DNA of 64,000 bases from the IMG/VR virus record IMGVR_UViG_3300033553_000338, positions 62,001 through 126,000 of that record; one strand, given 5' to 3'. The DNA is from a virus. The first letter of the stretch is position 1. Each line of letters starts with the position of its first letter. The notes below the pieces were generated by a model. It searched no databases and was not told the DNA's origin. It saw only the letters and a list, made by a program, of their open reading frames with translations. Positions 1 through 8,561 of this stretch are shown in pieces. A program made the translations under genes and the position numbers.

Positions 1-1671
1 CAGTGATCCTGTTGAGGCCCTTTTACCCGCGACAAATGCTGTTGGGTAGTCTTTTCGTTCAAACTGGACATCCCAAATTTCTACATGTACATTTGCTCCT
101 ATAGTAAAGTCCATAAATCGATAAGTATTGTCGTGAGACGAGCGACTTCCTGTAGCATAGCAAAACAGATAATCATCAAACTCTTTAACCCCTGACTTAG
201 AAAATACTGTATCACACCAGTCATTCATGTAGAAAGTACCCTCAGAGATAAACTTCATTTTAAAGGACATAGTGTAAGTGTATCCTCCTACTAGCTTACT
301 GACAGGTATGTAAAACCTCATAGTGCCTCCTGTGGAGCTTCCTAGTATTTTATATCTGGAGTTCTCAATAAGAGTTGTGCAAGTTCCTTGAGATCCTATA
401 GTCCAGTTAATGACCCCGTTATCATATAATAAGTTCTCAGTCGCCTCGTCAACGATAATACCTTCACGGGAATACTCAACATCTTTAATCTCCAGTCTGT
501 GAGTCTTTCCTGCTGGTGTTTCCGGGTAAGTTCCTTCTTGGGCACTATCGAAAATAGTGTACCAGAGAATTCCATCAGCAGACACCTCTGTCTTAGTGCT
601 GTAGTAAGTTCTTCCATCACCATAGTAGTGCCATACCTTGATCTCCTCTAATTTATATAAATGCCCAAGATCAACTTGAACCCAGTCTAATCCATTGCTT
701 GTATCAAAATGAGAGACCATATTACCGTCAGTTAGCATAGGTCTTGATCCTCCCAAGTTATCAGAAGAAGATTTACCTAGTGCAACGTTCTCTCCAGAAT
801 AAGTAATTGCCTGTATCTCTACCCAATGGTTATATATATCAGTAGTACTCCCATTCAAATAGTCCCGAATATACCGAACCCCTAAAGGGTTAAATACGTT
901 CCCTTCTCCATTTAGTAAGTCACTAATACTTGGCTCTGTACCATCAATAAGATCCACACGAGGGTAGCACCAGAGTTGATGTGTTTCAGGTGCTGTGGAG
1001 TAGTACAAGTAAGTCCTGTGACGGGCTGAAGTTGTTTCAGGAATCCATTTATAATCAACACAGGTTGAAATTTTGTTTCCCGATAAGTCGTATGTCCCTG
1101 TATCTGGATGAGTTATATACTCCGTATTGTCATGTTCCCATACATGAGCAACTAATAACACCCACTCATTTAAAGGAAAATACCACCCACCTGACCTGAA
1201 ATAAGGATTAGTGTTTAAAGTTGTACTCCCATTGTTTGCGACAACTCCGCTGACACTTCCATACCCATTGAGCCCAAAGTAAAAGCTACCATTACCTAAA
1301 GTGTTCCTACGAATCCAAGTAGAAAATCTGTACATTTTTGAGTTGTCTATTGGAAAAGTACTTGTAGCCCAGCCACCATCAGCCCCACTCTCTACATCGT
1401 TGTTTAAAGTTTGCCATACAGGAGTTAATTTCCCAAAAGGGTCTTTGTCCAGTATGATTGAGTTTCCATCCCCATTCTGGCCAAATATCCCTTGAGACCC
1501 AGAAGTACCTACTGCCCAGACTCTATAGTCTATTAAGTTCTTGTATGCAACCCCTTTCATGGAATTACTAATAGCAAATTTCAAGTTGTCTTTATTCGTT
1601 GGAAGTTCAGTAAATACTCCCAAAGCTTTTAAATCACCTCCCCCTGATAAACTTGCTACTTTCGTTCCCAT
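1..1671 (-). CDS. Tail fibre/spike-like protein with F5/8C-type domain (partial)
   Basis: A minus-strand frame opens with ATG at 1669-1671 (MGTKVASLSGGG) and stays open to the window edge, so the C-terminus is missing. The middle of the product reads NVALGKSSSDN, then WVQVDLGHLYKLEEIKVW and TEVSADG, which is the pattern of an F5/8 type C (discoidin-like) galactose-binding domain. The N-terminal part is glycine/serine/aromatic rich, like fibre shaft and receptor-binding proteins. It starts 8 nt after the stop of the upstream fibre gene, so they form one late transcription unit. Its probable role is binding host surface glycans at the tail tip; this is inferred from the domain and the neighbourhood. 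Confidence 0.8.
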   Translation of the reverse strand, partial: MGTKVASLSGGGDLKALGVFTELPTNKDNLKFAISNSMKGVAYKNLIDYRVWAVGTSGSQGIFGQNGDGNSIILDKDPFGKLTPVWQTLNNDVESGADGGWATSTFPIDNSKMYRFSTWIRRNTLGNGSFYFGLNGYGSVSGVVANNGSTTLNTNPYFRSGGWYFPLNEWVLLVAHVWEHDNTEYITHPDTGTYDLSGNKISTCVDYKWIPETTSARHRTYLYYSTAPETHQLWCYPRVDLIDGTEPSISDLLNGEGNVFNPLGVRYIRDYLNGSTTDIYNHWVEIQAITYSGENVALGKSSSDNLGGSRPMLTDGNMVSHFDTSNGLDWVQVDLGHLYKLEEIKVWHYYGDGRTYYSTKTEVSADGILWYTIFDSAQEGTYPETPAGKTHRLEIKDVEYSREGIIVDEATENLLYDNGVINWTIGSQGTCTTLIENSRYKILGSSTGGTMRFYIPVSKLVGGYTYTMSFKMKFISEGTFYMNDWCDTVFSKSGVKEFDDYLFCYATGSRSSHDNTYRFMDFTIGANVHVEIWDVQFERKDYPTAFVAGKRASTGSL

Positions 1672-1678
1672 GATTAGG

Positions 1679-4645
1679 TTAGTTAATTATAAAATCAATC
1701 GTTTTGTCTGTGTCATTCCATTCAACCTTAAAGCCTTCCGCACCAGAGTCGTTCTTCACTTCAACATGCTTCCGAACTTCCGTATAACCTGCTACTACTA
1801 AATTAGTATGAATGTCTACTTTAGATCCATCGTGCCACACATCTACAGCTCTCCTTACTGTTCCATTATAAGAAAACCATGAGGAGACTGAAGTTCCAAC
1901 TCCGAAAGCAAATCCACCGGATGCATTATTTACAAATAAGGAATTAGAACTAATAACACTGGAACTCCATGCTTGAGCCATATCTACTTTTGCAGCTTTA
2001 ACTGTTCCACTCGATAAAATATTCCCAGATACATCAAGAACACTATCTGTAGGAACAACGGCATCAGACTCCCCATACCCAACGCGGATACCTCTAGCTA
2101 CTGTGAGAAGCCCGCTAGTCGTAAGTGCCATGGCACCACTACCTTGACCATGTGAGGAGTCGCCCCACCAGAAACCTCTTGTATCCATATTACTCATCTG
2201 GAAGGTCATAGCGTATTCATTAACAAGACCCCCAAATGTGAACCCACCCTGCATACCAATCGTGTACTCATTTGAAGTCCATACTCTAAGATGATCCCGA
2301 GAGGATGTAGCAAATGAGGTAATAGGTGAGCTAAATGTCTTAGCTCCGGAAATCGTTTCAGTTCCTGACTTGTGGACAATATCAGAGTCATTACTTGGGG
2401 TACGTGCGTTTGTTAGCCTAGAGTCATCAGTCTTTACTACAGCCTGTCCACCCACATATAGCGTGTTTGAAACTAATTTCATCCACTCCTGAAATGTTCC
2501 AGTACCTTCCATACCGACATCATAAGCTCTCCACACAAATGGCTCAGTATAGTCGTCTGATGTCCAAAACTCCATTGCCCCATCGTTGTTGGAGTAAGTG
2601 TACCGAATGCCGCCTGCATCATTTGCTGAGGTAGGAAGAAAGCGTATCTCCGGATTTGTGCCTGTTAAAGTTCCCCCGGTTAAAGGTAGATATGGATGAG
2701 AATGTGCAGGTGCTGCCCCTACTTCAGTGTAAGTATAGGAAGGCTTCGTTGCAGCTTTTGCCCATGTAGAAATAGCAGTCGAATCTAATTTAGTTGAGGG
2801 ATCAAAGTTCCCAGCATGCCACAATTTGAGCCAAGCCCCAAAGCTATTTGCAGTAATCCGTCTTATGTATAAATCATCGTTATCCGCAAAAGCAATCTGT
2901 TTCCCGTACGGTCCCGAATGGGATGTCATAGAGATTACCCCGTTTGCATTGTTTCCCGCAGTAGGTTTATTCAGTGCAGTTCCTGAAAAATTCCTATAGT
3001 CCAGACCGCCTACTGTGGATGGTAGCGTATTTAAGTCAGCTAGTCCGCTTCCTCTTATTTCTCCATGATAATGAACCGAGAGAGAGTATAAACCTGAATG
3101 ATCCCCCCAACCGTAGGCTGTATTCCATGCACTAATATTTGATAGGGTAACCCCTCTCCTATCGGCCCAGGAATTTAACCTCCTACCGGTGATCAGTCTC
3201 CCGGTGGCCGAGGTTGTACTGTCCGATTCCGCTTCACTTATTTCGGAATAAGTTGTATTGTTATCCGTACTGGAGATCGTAACCTTTTTAGTCGTAGCAT
3301 CGAAGCTAACACTGGTTGCACCGCTACCTTCAAATCGGATGCTGTCGTTGTTTGACCCCGCGCTAAACTGGGTAGTTCCAGCAGAGTTTGAGATGTTTTT
3401 GAAAATACTTTGCGAAGATCCCTTATCCGCATTGGTTATGGTGATATCCCCGGTACCGTAAAGCCGGCCAGTTAATGTACCGGCTAAGGTAACCCCTGAT
3501 CCCTGGATGATGGACCCCTTATTGAAAATAGGCTCATAAACTCCGGAGTGATTATGTGTAGAGCTGGCATAGCTCCCTGCAATTTGGTTACGGATATCCC
3601 TTGGATGCGCGTCAGATAATAAGGTGTGTGTAGCAAGTCCATGATCTCCATGGGATAAGGCTGCATAAAGCGTACTGTGACTATGGTTGCCCTCAGATAT
3701 AGTGCCAGCAGCAGTCCCAAAATCCTTATTAAACGCTGTGTTTTTTGTGAATGAGATTTCATTCCTAGTATCCCTTGGATGAGCAGTAGAAGATGCTGCA
3801 TGAGTGGCTAATCCATGATCCCCATGATCAACCGCAGCTGCACCTATATCCCCTGCTGTGAGATTTCGGGTGCTCCAATTTATAAGGTGCCCAGAGGCAT
3901 CAATACTAAGATTGGATACTATACTGGCAGCAGAAAGATTAGGCTTATCAACCCACGCCTTAACTGGGTGGAGATAATTATTTGCATACTCCTCAACCCC
4001 ATCTAATTTACCCTTATCCATTGAACTCATAAATCCGGACTGAAGAGGTGTAGCCGAGGAATGGACACTACCCCCGGATCCTACGTGGCTAATAGGGGCA
4101 TATAGTCCCGCGTGATCACCCCATGAAAATGCCTCATCCCACTCTGTTTGCTTTGTAGTTAGTGGGATACGGTACCCAGGAGACTCAGCAAATATACCAG
4201 TAAGTTTATCGTAAGTTATTCCGGTTACAGTTGCGTGCAGAGCAGCTTTGGCCCTGCCCTCGATATCATGGTCGTGATTACCAAAAGCCAATTGATTTGC
4301 CTCTGTACCAACACTCTTATTGGCCTGGAGAACATCAAACTTGATATCGTCCAGTACAGCAAACCCGGAAGGCTTGTTTTTAATGTAAGACTTAGATTCC
4401 GGATCGTACTCCTCAAAATCCGTCTGCACTTGATTGGCCACGTTAATTGTCCCATCTTCCCCAAAGGTGACATTTGTTCCAGGTTTCAGCTGTACAATAT
4501 CACCACCGGCACCCTCAGTGGAACCACCAGATGAAATTAGTCCAAGATCCTTCCAGGAAGATCCGGTCCAATAGTAAAGGTGTCGGTCCGAAGCAACGTA
4601 AGTCAGCCCTACACTTGGGTTATTTGGAAATACAATTTTAGCCAC
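1679..4645 (-). CDS. Long tail fibre protein
   Basis: A 988-aa protein that starts MAKIVFPNNPSVG. The first 35 residues contain LYYWTGSSWKDLG, a short tryptophan-rich head seen in fibre attachment regions. The shaft is low complexity and histidine rich, with two copies of a block containing HGDHGLATH followed by AHPRD, and several HxH motifs (NHDHD, NHSHS, HNHSG, HSHPY), which in phage fibres such as T4 gp37 coordinate metal ions along a trimeric shaft. The last third has beta-rich repeats and ends VEWNDTDKTIDFIIN. No chaperone or peptidase domain is obvious. It lies between the portal gene and the F5/8C fibre gene. A receptor-binding fibre is the best reading; a baseplate-attached appendage protein is the alternative. 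Confidence 0.8.
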   Translation of the reverse strand: MAKIVFPNNPSVGLTYVASDRHLYYWTGSSWKDLGLISSGGSTEGAGGDIVQLKPGTNVTFGEDGTINVANQVQTDFEEYDPESKSYIKNKPSGFAVLDDIKFDVLQANKSVGTEANQLAFGNHDHDIEGRAKAALHATVTGITYDKLTGIFAESPGYRIPLTTKQTEWDEAFSWGDHAGLYAPISHVGSGGSVHSSATPLQSGFMSSMDKGKLDGVEEYANNYLHPVKAWVDKPNLSAASIVSNLSIDASGHLINWSTRNLTAGDIGAAAVDHGDHGLATHAASSTAHPRDTRNEISFTKNTAFNKDFGTAAGTISEGNHSHSTLYAALSHGDHGLATHTLLSDAHPRDIRNQIAGSYASSTHNHSGVYEPIFNKGSIIQGSGVTLAGTLTGRLYGTGDITITNADKGSSQSIFKNISNSAGTTQFSAGSNNDSIRFEGSGATSVSFDATTKKVTISSTDNNTTYSEISEAESDSTTSATGRLITGRRLNSWADRRGVTLSNISAWNTAYGWGDHSGLYSLSVHYHGEIRGSGLADLNTLPSTVGGLDYRNFSGTALNKPTAGNNANGVISMTSHSGPYGKQIAFADNDDLYIRRITANSFGAWLKLWHAGNFDPSTKLDSTAISTWAKAATKPSYTYTEVGAAPAHSHPYLPLTGGTLTGTNPEIRFLPTSANDAGGIRYTYSNNDGAMEFWTSDDYTEPFVWRAYDVGMEGTGTFQEWMKLVSNTLYVGGQAVVKTDDSRLTNARTPSNDSDIVHKSGTETISGAKTFSSPITSFATSSRDHLRVWTSNEYTIGMQGGFTFGGLVNEYAMTFQMSNMDTRGFWWGDSSHGQGSGAMALTTSGLLTVARGIRVGYGESDAVVPTDSVLDVSGNILSSGTVKAAKVDMAQAWSSSVISSNSLFVNNASGGFAFGVGTSVSSWFSYNGTVRRAVDVWHDGSKVDIHTNLVVAGYTEVRKHVEVKNDSGAEGFKVEWNDTDKTIDFIIN

Positions 4646-4649
4646 AGTT

Positions 4650-4676
4650 TTTAATGATTAAGGTCTATTATACGAT
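4650..4676 (-). promoter_or_regulatory. TCGTATAATA-type intergenic motif before the fibre gene
   Basis: On the minus strand this reads ATCGTATAATAGACC followed by TTAATCATTAAAA, nearly the same as the element at 12800-12828 and the reverse-palindromic TTAATGATTAAA at 31360-31372. It overlaps the portal stop codon and precedes the fibre start by a few bases. It belongs to a recurring family that I read as phage promoters; no transcript evidence is available. Confidence 0.45.
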
Positions 4677-6974
4677 GTCTTTCCGAACCAATCGTTGCTG
4701 AGCATTGTCTGACATATACATCTGCTTCTCCTCAAGGTCAAGTGACCGGTCTTTTAGTTCCAGGACCCGGTCATTGTAATCTGTACGGCTGTCAAGATCC
4801 TTCTCTTTCAGCTCCAGATCTTTTTGATGTTTTTCTTTCTGTAACTGAAGCTCGGCCTGTTTAATATCAGACTGTACCTTATTCAAGCGTTCAATTTCTT
4901 TCTTGGCTTTCTCCACAACTTTGGTAAGCTCCTCCATCTCTTTATTCTTTTCTTCCAGAGCCTTGGAAAGATCACCATGTTTTTCTGCAATCTCAGCAGC
5001 GTATTCGATGATTTCGGAAGGATTGTCCATCATGACAATTCTCAGTCCGACCTCAACCGGCACAGCCCCTGTATTCATCGCAGCAGATACAATAGCCTTG
5101 GCCTCTTCCAACTTCGCTTTCTCAGCAGATGAATTGACCACCTTGATGCGGTAATTGGTGAAGCTAAAATATTTTGGAATGATGGAAAAGATAACTTTAC
5201 CCTCATTATATGTTCCTCTGTAATTATCATCCAGCGTAGTTTTCGACAAATTGATAAGATCTGTCAGCAAGTACTTCATCAGAACGTCATGTTCGTCATA
5301 CAAGTGCTTCAACACCAGTGATGAGTTGTTCATCCCTACCCTAACATTTGATACGGCTTCTCTTTGTTGGATCTCCCCGATCATTGCCGGGGTTACACCG
5401 GTGACCTTGGTGGCTTCCCCATCCAGATCCAGGATAGTTTGGTTGATCGCACTCAGCGACTCCCCGTTCACGGTCATATCAAAAGTACCATGAGTAGCCC
5501 CACTAACCGCAGCAGATCCTTCCTGGGTTGTATCCACCAAGTTTAGCCCGTTCTTGAGCATCTTGGAAGCTTTCAAAGCCCGTTCCATCTCGTTAACTCC
5601 ATAGAATTCCGGAATAGCAGAGTACTCTAGGGTCAGCCCACGGACACCGCTGTTAGCCAGCAGGTTGTCACGGTGAAAAACCATGATGTCATGTGTATCC
5701 TGGATATCCTTGCACTTCCAAAGGATGCTGTAGGTGCTGCCCCCACGATCTGAATGACGAACTCCGTTGAATGACAGGTAAACTTTATCAGGATCGGTAT
5801 CATGACGAACAGCGTCCTCAACAAGTCCCATGTCCAGGTAGATGCTGTCATCAACCCTGACGGACCGGAACAGGTGTTCCTTGATACGGGTTTTCCGGAT
5901 CTTCTCCGGGCCAACCACTACCCTACCCTCGCGGACATCATTTGGATCAATTTCGTATTCCGACAATCCGATCCATTCCGTCTCATAGACTTTGATCACT
6001 TCGGAATCATCACCAATCCCGTAGCGGTCCGGAGATGACTTTGCTAATTCAACATCCCGTTCCCCTTGCTGGTTGTATTCAGCTACAGTCATGTTGCTGG
6101 CCCAGGTCTCAGAAAACTTAACGGTACTGCACTGCATCAGCTCCTCACGCTCCTCATCTCCCATGAGATGTCCGTATTTCTGAAGAATGTCCCGTCTGCT
6201 CATGTAGCGGATGTAAACAAACTCCATCGCCTCGTTCATCATCATCTGATCCCTGCGCTTGGTGTAGTAAGCATTTTCCGGGATAAGAGCTTCCGGTTTT
6301 GGTTTCCTTCCTTTCTCAGTAGAGTACACGCGGTAAACCGCTTCCCCTACCACAGTCAGATCCATAAACAGGAGTGAACGAAGCATTGCCAAGTTAGCTA
6401 CCGGGCAATCGCGGTAATCCTCAATCAGGTTCACGGCACTCTCAAGGAACTTGTTACGCCATTTCCTGTTGGTTTCCGTCTTGGCCTGTTCGATTAAACG
6501 ATCAATAGCGGTAGGCTCCTCCCCCTCTTTCTTGGGTTTGACAGACTTTCCAAGACCTGCGTACAGGCTTGAAAGCAATTCAACAGATTGTTCCTGCTCC
6601 GCTAAGAACAGGGATTTATTGTCGGTTACTGTAACTTTGTAATCAAACTCGGTGGCTGACAAAAGGCCTACAAGCACATCAATCCGGTTACGAATAAGTG
6701 GAGTAAACTTGATTGCAGACGGTGACCCTACCCCGTAGTTATCTTCGAGGTATGCGAATTCCTTTTTATCGCGCAAACCGCTATAAAAATCCCGTTGTTT
6801 GAACATCAACTTTCTCCGTCTGGAGTTCTCGTCAACATTCCGATTGATCACCGCATCGGTCATCATCATCAGATAATCAAGGCTATCCCTTTTTTCTTCC
6901 AGGGACAGATTGAATTCATCAAATGCATCCCCTGGTTCGCCCAGGGAATCATTTCCTACGTCTTTGAAAGCCAT
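4668..6974 (-). CDS. Portal protein
   Basis: A 768-aa protein, long for a portal but in the range of the enlarged portals of Bacteroidetes podovirus-like phages. The N-terminal third has the pattern of portals: a helical start, then IKFTPLIRNRIDVLVGLL, a segment resembling the portal wing that anchors to the DNA-binding stem. The C-terminal 120 residues are a long charged coiled coil (KALEEKNKEMEELTKVVEKA onward), typical of the portal barrel/C-terminal region. It forms the dodecameric DNA gate at the capsid vertex and docks the terminase. It shares the minus-strand late block with the terminase, but the terminase gene is 2.2 kb upstream, separated by the partition cassette and the GroES-like gene. 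Assignment rests on size, architecture and context. Confidence 0.75.
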   Translation of the reverse strand: MAFKDVGNDSLGEPGDAFDEFNLSLEEKRDSLDYLMMMTDAVINRNVDENSRRRKLMFKQRDFYSGLRDKKEFAYLEDNYGVGSPSAIKFTPLIRNRIDVLVGLLSATEFDYKVTVTDNKSLFLAEQEQSVELLSSLYAGLGKSVKPKKEGEEPTAIDRLIEQAKTETNRKWRNKFLESAVNLIEDYRDCPVANLAMLRSLLFMDLTVVGEAVYRVYSTEKGRKPKPEALIPENAYYTKRRDQMMMNEAMEFVYIRYMSRRDILQKYGHLMGDEEREELMQCSTVKFSETWASNMTVAEYNQQGERDVELAKSSPDRYGIGDDSEVIKVYETEWIGLSEYEIDPNDVREGRVVVGPEKIRKTRIKEHLFRSVRVDDSIYLDMGLVEDAVRHDTDPDKVYLSFNGVRHSDRGGSTYSILWKCKDIQDTHDIMVFHRDNLLANSGVRGLTLEYSAIPEFYGVNEMERALKASKMLKNGLNLVDTTQEGSAAVSGATHGTFDMTVNGESLSAINQTILDLDGEATKVTGVTPAMIGEIQQREAVSNVRVGMNNSSLVLKHLYDEHDVLMKYLLTDLINLSKTTLDDNYRGTYNEGKVIFSIIPKYFSFTNYRIKVVNSSAEKAKLEEAKAIVSAAMNTGAVPVEVGLRIVMMDNPSEIIEYAAEIAEKHGDLSKALEEKNKEMEELTKVVEKAKKEIERLNKVQSDIKQAELQLQKEKHQKDLELKEKDLDSRTDYNDRVLELKDRSLDLEEKQMYMSDNAQQRLVRKDIV

Positions 6975-6990
6975 ACTATTTCACGTTTAC

Positions 6991-7004
6991 TATAAGATAC
7001 GAAA
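6991..7004 (-). promoter_or_regulatory. TTTCGTATCTTATA motif upstream of portal gene
   Basis: On the minus strand the sequence TTTCGTATCTTATA lies 17 nt upstream of the portal start. It matches the TTCGTATA core found before other gene blocks in this window. Probable promoter element, by recurrence and position only. Confidence 0.4.
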
Positions 7005-7048
7005 AAAATGGAACAGATACTAGCCCCCGAGCTTCGATGAGCTTGTTA

Positions 7049-7245
7049 CTTTATAACAAACTTTTAATGTCAGAAACATTGTAAGTTTCTTTTAAGATTT
7101 CAAACTTTAAAAGTTTCTTTCAATGTAAGTTTCTTTTGTTGTTGCTTTGTAACAAACTTTGCAAGTTTCTTTTATTGTAACAAATATTGTAACAAACTTC
7201 AAAAGTTTCTTTTATTGTTGCTTTATTTGAAAGTTTCTTTTAATA
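7049..7245. repeat. AT-rich iteron array upstream of parA (candidate centromere)
   Basis: AAGTTTCTTT occurs at 7083, 7111, 7127, 7163, 7203 and 7231, and the opposite-type unit AACAAACTT occurs near 7054, 7151 and 7191 with a variant at 7179. The spacing is irregular and the whole segment from 7005 to 7305 is free of genes. Such arrays immediately upstream of a ParA/small DNA-binding-protein operon are the usual parS/parC centromere and operator of type Ib partition systems. They could also be replication iterons. Confidence 0.7.
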
Positions 7246-7305
7246 TTTCTTGCTTTTTTGAAATGCCTCACCTAGATTTGCCTTATCTATCAATTTATCT
7301 ATCAC

Positions 7306-8088
7306 ATGAGAACACTAATTTTCAGCAACAACAAAGGGGGAGTGAGGAAAACTACCCTTGCTTACCACTCTGCCAGAGTATTGTCAGATAGGGGATTTAA
7401 GGTGCTTGGAATTGATTTAGATGAGCAATCCCAGTTTGTAGACCCTTTTGACATTTCCCCGGAGGATCGGGTTACCTTAAAGGATGTAATTGTTCGTCAA
7501 AAGCCCTTAGAGAAATGCCTTACACAGATTAATGAAAACCTATACATGCTCTACTCTAATACGGATATAGGGGAGATAGATGGGTACCTGCACTCCATTA
7601 ATTTCAATTTTCAGAATGTTATTTACAAGCAGTTAGAGGATCTGATCAAGTTATTTGACTTCGTTATCATCGACATGCCCCCAGGAACTACCAAACGATC
7701 TGCCTGTGGGTACGCATTCCCGGATGGCGAAATTATAACTCCTGTATCCACTGAGATTAATAATATCAAATCCCTAAAGCTTCTGATAGATAATGTTGAA
7801 TTTGCTAAGGAAGTGTTTAACCCAAGTCTGGCTATACGTAAAGTCATAATGAACCACACTGGCCCTGCGTTGAGCAAGGACGGGCAGATGGTTATTAAGT
7901 TTGTCAAAGATAAGTTTGATGGGCTTATATGCCCTGTGTGGTTCCGTCATTCTACTGACTATGCAGGATCCGCTGCCCGGGGAAAAACAATTAAGGAGCA
8001 CCTCACAGATGAAAAGAAAATGAATACAAAGGGTGGTGAACTTATTGAGGAATTAGATGCTATTGTAGATTTTATAATTACCAAGTGA
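7306..8088 (+). CDS. parA: ParA-family partition ATPase
   Basis: A 260-aa MinD/ParA ATPase. The deviant Walker A motif is at residues 9-16, reading KGGVRKTT instead of the usual KGGVGKTT; the signature first lysine and catalytic lysine are kept. VLGIDLDEQ (about 34-42) is the switch I region and FVIIDMPPG (about 121-129) is Walker B. Size and the absence of an N-terminal HTH fit type Ib ParA (SegA/Soj-like). Such proteins segregate low-copy DNA together with a centromere-binding partner. The stop overlaps the start of the next gene (TGATG), so the two are translationally coupled. It is on the opposite strand to the surrounding virion genes, as expected of a separately regulated maintenance cassette. 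Confidence 0.9.
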   Translation: MRTLIFSNNKGGVRKTTLAYHSARVLSDRGFKVLGIDLDEQSQFVDPFDISPEDRVTLKDVIVRQKPLEKCLTQINENLYMLYSNTDIGEIDGYLHSINFNFQNVIYKQLEDLIKLFDFVIIDMPPGTTKRSACGYAFPDGEIITPVSTEINNIKSLKLLIDNVEFAKEVFNPSLAIRKVIMNHTGPALSKDGQMVIKFVKDKFDGLICPVWFRHSTDYAGSAARGKTIKEHLTDEKKMNTKGGELIEELDAIVDFIITK

Positions 8089-8387
8089 TGACTGAAAATA
8101 AAAAAGACAACGATTCGTTCGAAGACAGGATTTCAAGAAGTGTAAGCAAAGGAGCTATGTCATCAATCCTCAAATCAGAAGAGGGTAGGGGAGAGATGCC
8201 TGAAACACTTCCAAAAATTGATACCTCTAAACTAAAAAAGCCCACGAACTACCGTAGGCCTGTTTCTATTCGCGCAGATATTGTGGGATTCTATGAGAAC
8301 TATGCCACCAAGAGAGGGTTCAAGTTTACAACCTTGATCAACCTCATCCTGGAGGAGTACATGAAAGAGCTGTCCGGCAAAAAATAA
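8088..8387 (+). CDS. Small partition partner, probable ribbon-helix-helix centromere-binding protein
   Basis: A 99-aa protein. The N-terminal half is charged and probably disordered. The C-terminal half (about 60-99) reads YRRPVSIRADIVGFYENYA then FKFTTLINLILEEYMKEL, which fits a ribbon-helix-helix fold (a short strand followed by two helices) as in ParG/CopG proteins. I chose the ATG at 8088, overlapping the parA stop, over a GTG three bases earlier. The role inferred from context is binding the iteron array upstream of parA and autoregulating the operon. The low-similarity RHH call is the weak point. Confidence 0.7.
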   Translation: MTENKKDNDSFEDRISRSVSKGAMSSILKSEEGRGEMPETLPKIDTSKLKKPTNYRRPVSIRADIVGFYENYATKRGFKFTTLINLILEEYMKELSGKK

Positions 8388-8399
8388 CCGGACAACCTT

Positions 8400-8561
8400 C
8401 TATTCAAACAGGTCTTCCAAGTCGTTTTCTGAAATCTCTTCCGGGGTTATCCCGAGGGATTTCAGCTCTTCAACTTTCTTGTCAATCTGGGTTTCCAGAT
8501 AATCCCTCTCCAGGCAATCCTGGACAAGGTGACTAATTAGCTTCGTTCGTTGCTGGCTCAT
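8400..8561 (-). CDS. Small hypothetical protein, acidic C-terminus
   Basis: Starting at the ATG at 8559-8561 (MSQQRTKLISHLVQ) it encodes 53 aa. An upstream in-frame start is less likely because it would overlap the GroES-like gene more deeply. The product is helical and ends in the acidic run SENDLEDLFE. The start overlaps the end of the GroES-like gene by about 28 nt, which implies coupled translation. Function unknown; a small partner of the co-chaperonin or of the terminase are possibilities. Confidence 0.6.
   Translation of the reverse strand: MSQQRTKLISHLVQDCLERDYLETQIDKKVEELKSLGITPEEISENDLEDLFE

Noticed and set aside
1301-1801. Plus-strand reading frames in the first 1.7 kb
   Set aside because: They lie opposite the partial fibre gene and the end of the next fibre gene, with no start context or protein-like composition.
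2600-4645. Diversity-generating retroelement target in the fibre gene
   Set aside because: No template repeat or reverse transcriptase is visible in the window.
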